Source: Pseudomonadaceae bacterium UBA836
GTDB taxonomy: Bacteria; Pseudomonadota; Gammaproteobacteria; Pseudomonadales; Pseudomonadaceae
Direction of reading: 5' to 3'
NCBI GenBank assembly: GCA_002296055.1
Contig: DBHE01000272.1
Span: 1 to 5,573, forward strand
Length of the DNA stretch: 5,573 nucleotides
Below the pieces are notes generated by a model. It was given only the letters and a program-made list of their open reading frames with translations, made no database searches and was not told the origin of the DNA. The position numbers and the translations under genes were made by a program. This document shows positions 1 to 5,340 of the stretch, in pieces. The first letter of the stretch is position 1. The number at the start of each line of letters is the position of its first letter.

Positions 1-795
1 TACCAGCTGGGCACCGAGCTGGTGCTGGCCCATGGCGCCGGCGCGGTCAGCTTCGTCAAACATGCAGACAAACCCTTCCACGTGGTTGGCATCCTCGCCA
101 AAACCGGTACGCCGGTAGACCGCACCATCCATATCAGCCTGGAAGGCATGGAGGCGCTGCATGTCGACTGGCAGCAGGGCATGCCGGCCCGGGGCGCGGG
201 CAAGGTCAGCGCCGAGCAGGCGCGCCAGCTGGACCTGACGCCGACCGCCATCACCGCCTTCATGCTGGGGCTTGAACGCCGTATCGACACCTTTGCCCTG
301 CAGCGCCAGATCAATGAGTTCAGCGGCGAGCCGCTGCTGGCTATCCTGCCCGGCGTCGCCCTGCAGGAGCTGTGGAGCCTGTTGAGCGTGGCGGAAAAGG
401 CGCTACTGCTGGTCTCGGTCTTCGTGGTACTGACCGGACTGGTCGGCATGCTGACGGCGATTCTCAGCGGCCTGAACGAGCGCCGCCGGGAGATGGCCGT
501 GCTGCGTTCGGTGGGCGCCCGTCCGCTGCACATATTCAGCCTGCTGGTGCTGGAGGCGGTCAGCCTGACGCTGGCCGGCATCGCGTTGGGTCTGGCGCTG
601 CTGTATGCTGGCATGGCCGCCGCCCGACCCTGGCTGGAGCAGCAGTATGGCCTGTTTCTGCCGCTCGCCTGGCCAACGCCGAGCGAGCTGAAGCTACTGG
701 GCGGCATACTCGCAGCCAGCCTGCTGATGGGCTGCATCCCGGCCTGGCGTGCCTACCGACAGGCACTGCTGGATGGCCTGTCCATCCGCCTGTAA
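1..795 (+). CDS. FtsX/MacB-family ABC transporter permease, C-terminal part (5' end outside window)
   Basis: The reading frame is open from base 1 and runs 264 codons to TAA at 793-795. There is no true start here, so this is the 3' part of a longer gene. The first ~125 residues look like the end of a large periplasmic domain. A membrane helix follows (about 397-471), then the cytoplasmic coupling segment EMAVLRSVGA (about 490-519), a second helix (about 529-615), a periplasmic loop, and a last helix (about 690-745) before a basic tail. This is the C-terminal FtsX-domain layout, with EMAVLRSVGA as the usual contact to the ATPase. MacB/LolC-type permeases work with a separate ATPase in mechanotransmission or export rather than classical import. 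The segment LTPTAITAF followed by GEPLLAILPGVALQELW resembles, from memory, P. aeruginosa PA4065-like permeases, which sit next to a DUF3299 gene as here. The substrate is unknown. The family call is firm; the zinc-related subgroup is an inference. Confidence 0.9.
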   Translation, partial: YQLGTELVLAHGAGAVSFVKHADKPFHVVGILAKTGTPVDRTIHISLEGMEALHVDWQQGMPARGAGKVSAEQARQLDLTPTAITAFMLGLERRIDTFALQRQINEFSGEPLLAILPGVALQELWSLLSVAEKALLLVSVFVVLTGLVGMLTAILSGLNERRREMAVLRSVGARPLHIFSLLVLEAVSLTLAGIALGLALLYAGMAAARPWLEQQYGLFLPLAWPTPSELKLLGGILAASLLMGCIPAWRAYRQALLDGLSIRL

Positions 796-810
796 TCACC
801 GAGACGACCG

Positions 811-1317
811 ATGCATCTGATTCGCCTGTTTGCCCTTTGCCTGGGCCTGCTGCTTACCCTGCCGGCCTGGGCCGCCCGAGAACTCAGCTGGGATGACCTG
901 GTACCCGCTGGCAGTGAGCATCTGTACGGCATGCCCCAGGCGCAGCACGATGGCCTGACCTCGGAAGACCAGGCGGCCAGCAATCCGATGACGCAAAGCA
1001 TGACCAACGCGCCCACGGTCGCCGCACTGGATGGCCAGGAGGTCAAGTTGCCGGGCTATGTGGTGCCGCTGAGCGTCGATCCCAACCAGCGCGTCACCGA
1101 GTTCCTGCTGGTGCCCTACTTCGGCGCCTGCATCCACGTGCCGCCGCCGCCGTCCAACCAGATCGTGCTGGTGCAAAGTGAAATTGGTATCGCGCTGGAA
1201 GAGACCTACGTGCCTTACTGGATCAGCGGCGTCATGCACGTCGAGCAAAGCAGCAGTGAGCTGGCCAGCGCCGGTTACCGGTTGGAAGCGCAGGAAATCG
1301 AGATCTTCAGCTACTAG
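811..1317 (+). CDS. DUF3299 domain-containing exported protein
   Basis: This is a 168-residue protein with a clear signal peptide: MHLIRLF, a Leu-rich core, then PAWA with likely cleavage after residue 21. No lipobox is seen, so it is probably a soluble periplasmic protein. The mature part holds the DUF3299 signature: LDGQEVKLPGYVVPL, then a Phe-Gly-Ala-Cys-Ile-His-Val-Pro-Pro-Pro-Pro-Ser-Asn-Gln block with Cys107, His109 and Pro111-114. His143 lies in a second conserved-looking strand (SGVMHVE). The function of DUF3299 is not established. The invariant-looking Cys/His suggests a metal or redox role, which is inference. The gene starts 15 bp after the permease stop with only a weak GAGA-like ribosome site, which suggests co-transcription and coupling. 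From memory, PA4066 of P. aeruginosa is a homologue in a zinc-responsive cluster. Its TAG stop overlaps the stop of the convergent TPR gene. Four consecutive prolines imply a need for EF-P during translation. Confidence 0.9.
   Translation: MHLIRLFALCLGLLLTLPAWAARELSWDDLVPAGSEHLYGMPQAQHDGLTSEDQAASNPMTQSMTNAPTVAALDGQEVKLPGYVVPLSVDPNQRVTEFLLVPYFGACIHVPPPPSNQIVLVQSEIGIALEETYVPYWISGVMHVEQSSSELASAGYRLEAQEIEIFSY
1314..1317. other. Shared CTAG: overlapping stop codons of two convergent genes
   Basis: The palindrome CTAG is read as TAG at 1315-1317 on the plus strand (DUF3299 gene) and as TAG at 1316-1314 on the minus strand (TPR gene). There is no spacer between the two operons. I saw no GC stem followed by a T run on either strand nearby; the small GCCG-CCT-CGGC inverted repeat at 1349-1359 lies inside the TPR gene and has no T tract. 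Confidence 0.95.
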
Positions 1318-2390
1318 GGCAGCGCCTCTTCCGGCTTGGGCAGGGCCGCCTCGGCAGCAAGTCTGAGGCTTTGTAGCTGACGACGCTGCTGGGCGTTGGC
1401 CGGTTGCACGGTTTGCAGGGTGTCCAGAGCAGCCTGCCACTGGCGCTGGTGATACTGCAGCCAGGCCAGCTGCAGACGGTCAGCGCTGCTGCCGTTGCGC
1501 GCCACCTGGCCCCAGGCCGTCAGTGCACGCTCGTGATCACGCGCGCTTTGCCACAGGTAGGCCAGACGGCGCAGACGATCAGCACTCCTACTCAGCAGCC
1601 CCTCATCCAGCAGCGCCTGCATCAGGCGCGCCGCCTGCCAGGGCGCACCGCTCTGTGCGTGCAGAGCGATCAGGTTTTCCATATCGGTCGTATCCAGTTT
1701 AACGCCGGCCTCGCGGGCCAAACGCAGGGTCGCGGCCGCCGCCAGTTGTTCACCGGCCAGGCTTTGCATACTGGCCAGCTGACGCCAGTTGTCAGCCTGC
1801 TCTGGCGCCCGCTGCAACAGCGCCTGCTGCCAGCGCACCGCTTGATCAAAGCGCTCCAACTCGTAGTTCATGCCCACCAGCAGGCGGTACCAGATGTCAT
1901 CCGCCCCCGGGTTCTCGCGCACCACCTGTTCGGCCAGCGGGATAGCCTTGCGGAATTGCCCCAGCTGGCGGTATGCCTGCACCAACAGCTGCCGATTGTT
2001 ATCGGAACGCGGCAAGGCTTCCAGCTCCTTGACCGCCTCGGGGTAGCGCTGCTCCTGCATCAGCAGGCGAGCCAGATTTTGTCGGTCCTGCAGGGCGGCG
2101 GCGTCTTCCAATTTTTGCTGAGCCAGCGCCTCACGCAGCCAGTCGATGGCTTGGGTGTTGCGCTGACCGGCAATGGCGAGATACGCCAGCCGCTGGGTTA
2201 CCAGCGCGCGCTCCAGGGTCCCGTTGCTCGCCTGCGGCAGGGCCGCCTCCAGCAGTTGTCGCGCCTTGCCCAGATCGCCTGCGGCTTCTGCCTCGGTGGC
2301 GCCCTGAATAGCCAGATACACCTCGGCGTCGATCTGTTCCGCCATGGCCGGGGCGCTCAGCAGGCACAACAGCAGTAACCAGCGCAGCAT
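1314..2390 (-). CDS. Exported tetratricopeptide-repeat protein, last gene of the TonB2-type operon
   Basis: This 358-residue protein starts with a signal peptide (MLRWLLLLCLLSAPAMA, probable signal peptidase I cut after residue 17; Cys9 is not in a lipobox). The rest is all-helical and Ala/Leu/Gln-rich. Roughly eight or nine degenerate TPR-like helical pairs fill it; the clearer ones are near residues 64-94, 99-126, 133-162, 166-198, 200-230 and 271-298. Typical pieces are GQFRKAIPLAEQVVRENPG and a Tyr-Glu-Leu-Glu-Arg-Phe-Asp-Gln-Ala block followed by RAP. It should be a periplasmic scaffold. In Vibrio a TPR protein (VC1543) ends the TonB2 operon in the same place, and TPR proteins of this kind have been linked to TonB2-dependent uptake; the exact role here is inferred. 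The start is well defined: the ATG shares one base with the tonB stop (TGATG), and GGAGG lies 10 nt upstream at 2405-2401 inside tonB. No functional residue can be named. Confidence 0.88.
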   Translation of the reverse strand: MLRWLLLLCLLSAPAMAEQIDAEVYLAIQGATEAEAAGDLGKARQLLEAALPQASNGTLERALVTQRLAYLAIAGQRNTQAIDWLREALAQQKLEDAAALQDRQNLARLLMQEQRYPEAVKELEALPRSDNNRQLLVQAYRQLGQFRKAIPLAEQVVRENPGADDIWYRLLVGMNYELERFDQAVRWQQALLQRAPEQADNWRQLASMQSLAGEQLAAAATLRLAREAGVKLDTTDMENLIALHAQSGAPWQAARLMQALLDEGLLSRSADRLRRLAYLWQSARDHERALTAWGQVARNGSSADRLQLAWLQYHQRQWQAALDTLQTVQPANAQQRRQLQSLRLAAEAALPKPEEALP

Positions 2391-3067
2391 CAGCGACGAC
2401 CCTCCAGGCGGAAGTTCATGGTCTTGCTCACCTCACGCGAGACAGCCACGCCGTTTTCCCGGCGCGGCGCAAAGCGCCAGCGACTGACCGCACGGCGCGC
2501 CGCTCGCTCGAATACGCCGGGCGGCTCGGCACTGAGCACGCGGATGTTCTCGACCCGCCCGTCGGCGTTGACCGTGAACTGCAGGGTTACCTGTCCCTCT
2601 ATGCCTGCTGCCAGCGCGCGGCGTGGGTATTCCGGCGGGATATCCACCAGCGGGCTAACCTCCTCGGCACTACCGGGCGGCGGTGCGCTGACCGGGGCCG
2701 GCGGGCTGGGTGCGGGCGCAGGCGGTGCAGCTGCCTGCAGTGGGGGCAACGCCGGGGCTGCGCCCATGTCTATACGGGTATTAAGCTGAGGTACCTGGAT
2801 ATTCAGGTCCAGCGCTGGCACCTGCGGGCTCACCTGCGGCTCCGGGGTAACCTCCGGCGGCTGCTCGGGGGGCGTCGGCCGCTCCGGCGGCTGCAGTGGG
2901 TCAGCGGGCTCGGTGCTGCTCTCCTGCACGCTGCGCGCAACGCCCACGCGCAGCAGCTCCGAGGGCTGATCCGGCGGATGGCTAGGCGGCATGATCAGCG
3001 CCAGCATCAGGCCAAACAGCAGCAGCGCTACCAACAGCGCGCCAACAAAGCTCCCCAGCAGCCGCAT
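2390..3067 (-). CDS. tonB2: TonB-type energy transducer (TonB2 system)
   Basis: This 225-residue protein has the full TonB plan: a short N-terminus, one membrane anchor at about residues 5-26, a Pro-rich periplasmic linker at about 57-133 (many PP/PE pairs, and PPP at 129-131), and a C-terminal TonB domain at about 137-222. That domain carries PPEYPRRALAAGIEGQV, a central FTVNADGRVENIRVLS strand pair and the ARRAVSRWRFAPRR helix-strand. Its job is to carry proton-motive energy from the ExbB/ExbD complex across the periplasm to TonB-dependent outer-membrane receptors. The anchor lacks the Ser-x3-His pair known from E. coli TonB (S16/H20): the only Ser is residue 6 and no His is present. The linker is rich in P, A, E and Q, and not in the Lys-Pro repeats of classical TonB. 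The gene is joined by TGATG to both exbD (upstream) and the TPR gene (downstream). The start has only a weak G-rich ribosome site, so coupling to exbD is likely. The symbol follows operon order, not a database match. Confidence 0.92.
   Translation of the reverse strand: MRLLGSFVGALLVALLLFGLMLALIMPPSHPPDQPSELLRVGVARSVQESSTEPADPLQPPERPTPPEQPPEVTPEPQVSPQVPALDLNIQVPQLNTRIDMGAAPALPPLQAAAPPAPAPSPPAPVSAPPPGSAEEVSPLVDIPPEYPRRALAAGIEGQVTLQFTVNADGRVENIRVLSAEPPGVFERAARRAVSRWRFAPRRENGVAVSREVSKTMNFRLEGRR
2401..2405 (-). promoter_or_regulatory. Ribosome binding site of the TPR gene, inside the tonB 3' end
   Basis: The minus strand reads GGAGG here, 10 nt before the ATG at 2390-2388. It fixes the start of the TPR gene and indicates that the gene can recruit ribosomes itself as well as by coupling to tonB through TGATG. 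Confidence 0.75.
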
Positions 3068-3477
3068 CAGGGCCCCGCCGTCGCAGCCAGAGCGACATCT
3101 TCGACACCCGCCAACCGGGCCTGGTCCATCACCCGGATCACCAGACCGGTACGTGCATCGGTATCAGCCTGCACCACTACCGTGCTATCGGGCTGATCAA
3201 CACGCATGCGCTCGACCGCCGCACGCACGGCGCGAATATCTACCGGCTTGTGGTCCATCCAGATCTCGCCGTCAGCACTGACCGCAATCAGAATGGTGCC
3301 CTTGGGTTTGTCGACCGCACTGTCGGCAGACGGCCGCTCAATGTCGATGCCGGTTTCCTTGACGAAAGAGCTGGTCACAATAAAGAAGATCAGCATGATG
3401 AAGACGATATCCAGCATCGGTGTAAGGTCGATGCCAGCCTCCTCATCGGCGTTGGCGTGGTGCCTGCGCATGCGCAT
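3067..3477 (-). CDS. exbD2: ExbD/TolR-family biopolymer transport protein
   Basis: This 136-residue protein has the normal ExbD length and layout: a basic cytoplasmic N-terminus (MRMRRHH...), the signature IDLTPMLDIVFIMLIFFIVT (residues 16-35) forming the single membrane helix, and a periplasmic alpha/beta domain (about 58-133, with GEIWMD and a VVVQAD strand). Asp23 in MLDIVF matches the proton-relay Asp of E. coli ExbD (D25), so the motor residue is intact. It should assemble with the ExbB-type protein encoded just upstream. Two Met starts are possible (3477 or 3471, giving MRMRR or MRR). I chose 3477 because AGGAG at 3490-3486 lies 8 nt before it. The stop overlaps the tonB start by one base (TGATG). 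The upstream exbB stop (TAG, 3491-3489) lies within or next to this ribosome site. Confidence 0.95.
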   Translation of the reverse strand: MRMRRHHANADEEAGIDLTPMLDIVFIMLIFFIVTSSFVKETGIDIERPSADSAVDKPKGTILIAVSADGEIWMDHKPVDIRAVRAAVERMRVDQPDSTVVVQADTDARTGLVIRVMDQARLAGVEDVALAATAGP

Positions 3478-3485
3478 CGCAATTT

Positions 3486-3490
3486 CTCCT
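3486..3490 (-). promoter_or_regulatory. Ribosome binding site of exbD, overlapping the exbB stop
   Basis: The minus strand reads AGGAG, 8 nt before the exbD ATG at 3477. Its first two bases are also the last two of the exbB TAG stop, so ribosomes finishing exbB arrive on the exbD initiation site. Confidence 0.75.
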
Positions 3491-4004
3491 AGTCGTGCTG
3501 CAGGCGGTCAGATAGCCGCTGCAGCGCTCGCCGCGACTGCTGATCGAGCCGCGCCAGACAAAACAGTCCACTGATGGCAATCACCATGCCGGCCATGGTC
3601 GGCACCGTGGCGCGGGATACCCCCGCCGCCATCGCGCGCGGGTTGCCGTTGCCGCTGATGGCCATCACATCGAATACCTGAATCATGCCGCTGACCGTGC
3701 CCAGCAGCCCCAGCAGCGGGCACAGCGCGATCAGCACCCGCACCATCGGCAGATAACGGTTGAGCTGCGCCTGCGCCTGCGCCAGCCACGCGGTGCGGAT
3801 ATGCCGCGCAGCAGCACTGCGCCGCTCACCGCGCGCCTGCCAACCGTCGCAATAGCCTTCGGCGCGGCGCGGAAACACCAGCGACAGATACCACAGCCGT
3901 TCCAGCATCAGCGTCCACAGCAGCACCGTGGCGCCAAGAATGGTCCACAGCACCCAGCCGCCGCTGTCGAGAAAGTCCGGCAGGCGCCACAGGACCTCAG
4001 TCAC
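3489..4004 (-). CDS. exbB2: MotA/TolQ/ExbB-family proton channel protein (short ExbB2 type)
   Basis: With the chosen start the protein is 171 residues. Three membrane helices are visible: about 13-32 (SGGWVLWTILGATVLLWTL), about 86-107 (PMVRVLIALCPLLGLLGTVSG) and about 130-150 (VSRATVPTMAGMVIAISGLF). PLLGLLGTVSGMI is the family signature, and its Thr matches E. coli ExbB T148. The Thr matching T181 is also present (ATVPT), but the position of E176 is Arg in my by-eye alignment. The protein should form the pentameric channel around ExbD that drives TonB. It is shorter than E. coli ExbB (about 244 residues), as expected of TonB2-type ExbB. Start choice: GTG at 4004-4002 has GGAG at 4017-4014 with 9-nt spacing. 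An in-frame GTG at 4019 would add five residues (176 in all) but has no ribosome site. Either start overlaps the TtpC-like gene, by 8 or 23 nt. Family call is certain; the exact start is not. Confidence 0.92.
   Translation of the reverse strand: MTEVLWRLPDFLDSGGWVLWTILGATVLLWTLMLERLWYLSLVFPRRAEGYCDGWQARGERRSAAARHIRTAWLAQAQAQLNRYLPMVRVLIALCPLLGLLGTVSGMIQVFDVMAISGNGNPRAMAAGVSRATVPTMAGMVIAISGLFCLARLDQQSRRALQRLSDRLQHD
3681..3719. repeat. Imperfect direct repeat, copy A (exbB2 signature region)
   Basis: This 39-bp stretch matches 4225-4263 at 35 of 39 positions by eye, in the same orientation. It encodes the PLLGLLGTVSGMI channel helix of the short ExbB. Shared ancestry of the two neighbouring channel proteins explains it; it is not a mobile element. 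Confidence 0.7.
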
Positions 4005-5340
4005 TGCGCCGCTCTCCACCCAGGTGCAGCGCGATCAACCCCGCGCTCTGTTGCTCCAGTAGCTGAATCAACGCCTTGCTGCGCGCTGCCACCAGGCTAT
4101 GCATGAACAGCAACGGAATCGCCGCCACCAGACCCAGCACCGTGGTCACCAGCGCCTGTGAGATGCCGTCGGCCATCATTTTCGGGTCGCCGGTGCCGTA
4201 TTGGGTGATGGCCTGGAAGGTGGCAATCATGCCGGTCACCGTGCCCAGCAGGCCGAGCAGCGGCGCCACCGCTGCCAGCAGCTTGATCAGCCCCTGCCAA
4301 CGCTCAAGCGCGGGTGTTTCGCGCAGGATGGCCTCATCCAGCTTGAGTTCCAGCGTGTCCAGCTCTTCCAGCCGCGGGCGACTACCGATGACGCTCAACA
4401 CACGGCCCAGCGGGTTGCTGTCAGCCAACTGGTCGAGGTTGTCGATCTGTCGGTCTACGCGGCGCTGCACCAATTGCAGCCAAACCAGTCGCACCAGCGC
4501 CAGCAAGATACCCAGCGCGCCCAAGGCCACAATGACGTAGCCAACGATGCCCCCCTGGGACAAACGCGTCAGCAGATCCGGGGTGCGCTGCAACTGCTCG
4601 ATCACCTGACCGCGTGCCGGATCGATAGCGATATCGGCTACCGCATCACGCGGCGCCACGAAAGCCTCCAACAGATCCGCACCACTCGGCTGACGATCAG
4701 CCACCTGCAATGCCTGACTATCGGGCTGGTAGAGCAGGTACTCGCCGCCTGCACTGGCCACAAAGGGGCCAACAGCCACCACCGACTGCGCCTGCTGACC
4801 ACCCTGACGATCAATCACCTGGGCCTGGAAGCGTGCCACTTCACCGCTGGCGTTCATGTCCTGCTGCAGCCGATACCAGAACTGCTCCAGCACCTCGACG
4901 CTGGGGATGCGGCTGCTTTGCGACAAGGCTTCCAGCTCGCTTCGGCGTTCCGGGTAACGGGCGTTGAGCAAGGAGTCCTGCCATTGGCTGAGGGTATCGC
5001 CAGCGCCCTGACGCACCACCCCGAACAACTCGCCGAGGTTGCCGCTGCGCTCGGTCAGCTCCTGACGCAGCTGCGCCAGTTGTTCGGTCTGTGCCTTGAA
5101 GCGGGTATCCAGCTCGTCGGCACGTGCCTGCGCACTCGCCAACTCGGCACGCGCCCGCGAGAGGCGCGCCTGCTGCTGGTTGCGCTCGCGCAGGAAGGTT
5201 TGCTCGCGCTCACGCATGGCGGCCTGCTCGGCACTGCGGGTTTCGCGAATCTGTTCCAGCAGCGCCTGCTTATCGAGGGACTGCGCCTGCAGCAACGGCG
5301 CGAAGCAACAAAGCATCAGCACCCAGGAAAGTCTTTTCAT
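3997..5340 (-). CDS. ttpC: TtpC-type MotA/TolQ/ExbB-family protein with N-terminal coiled coil
   Basis: This 447-residue protein starts with a signal peptide (MKRLSWVLMLCCFAPLLQA, cut near residue 19; the Cys pair is not in a lipobox). A long charged coiled coil follows at about 22-98 (Glu/Arg/Gln heptads), then a periplasmic domain at about 100-260 (GVVRQGAGDTLSQW, WYRLQQDM, a VGPF/GGEYLLY region). The C-terminus is ExbB-like, with helices at about 266-288, 351-375 and 396-416. It carries PLLGLLGTVTGMI and GISQALVTTVLGLVAAIPLL, where Gln replaces the E. coli ExbB Glu176. This matches the TtpC family, an extra component required with TonB2/ExbB2/ExbD2 in Vibrio, where it is thought to help energy reach the outer membrane. 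GGAGG at 5352-5348, 7 nt before ATG, supports the start. Its ATG overlaps the DUF3450 stop (ATGA), and its end overlaps exbB2. A generic annotation would read 'MotA/TolQ/ExbB proton channel family protein'. Confidence 0.93.
   Translation of the reverse strand: MKRLSWVLMLCCFAPLLQAQSLDKQALLEQIRETRSAEQAAMREREQTFLRERNQQQARLSRARAELASAQARADELDTRFKAQTEQLAQLRQELTERSGNLGELFGVVRQGAGDTLSQWQDSLLNARYPERRSELEALSQSSRIPSVEVLEQFWYRLQQDMNASGEVARFQAQVIDRQGGQQAQSVVAVGPFVASAGGEYLLYQPDSQALQVADRQPSGADLLEAFVAPRDAVADIAIDPARGQVIEQLQRTPDLLTRLSQGGIVGYVIVALGALGILLALVRLVWLQLVQRRVDRQIDNLDQLADSNPLGRVLSVIGSRPRLEELDTLELKLDEAILRETPALERWQGLIKLLAAVAPLLGLLGTVTGMIATFQAITQYGTGDPKMMADGISQALVTTVLGLVAAIPLLFMHSLVAARSKALIQLLEQQSAGLIALHLGGERRSD
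4014..4017 (-). promoter_or_regulatory. Ribosome binding site deciding the exbB2 GTG start
   Basis: The minus strand reads GGAG (within GGTGGAG) 9 nt before the GTG at 4004. The alternative GTG at 4019 overlaps this motif and has CTGCACCTGG upstream, which is not a ribosome site. This favours the shorter protein. Confidence 0.6.
4225..4263. repeat. Imperfect direct repeat, copy B (ttpC signature region)
   Basis: This is the partner of 3681-3719, encoding PLLGLLGTVTGMI in the TtpC-like protein. The copies are 544 bp apart. Confidence 0.7.

Noticed and set aside
1349..1359. Small inverted repeat GCCG-CCT-CGGC near the convergent stops, considered as a terminator.
   Set aside because: The stem is only four base pairs, it lies inside the TPR coding region, and no T run follows on either strand.
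796..1440. A 214-codon minus-strand frame opposite the DUF3299 gene.
   Set aside because: The plus strand carries a signal peptide and the DUF3299 core here. The antisense product is low-complexity and would run into the TPR gene's downstream region.
1404..2378. A 324-codon open frame on the plus strand, antisense to the TPR gene.
   Set aside because: Its product is Gln/Leu/His-rich with no recognisable domain. It mirrors the codon bias of a high-GC gene on the other strand, and the TPR gene has a signal peptide, a ribosome site and operon context.
2657..2900. Repetitive C/G-rich stretch, considered as a tandem repeat or structured RNA.
   Set aside because: It is the Pro/Ala/Glu-rich linker of TonB. 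The codons vary and there is no fixed repeat unit.
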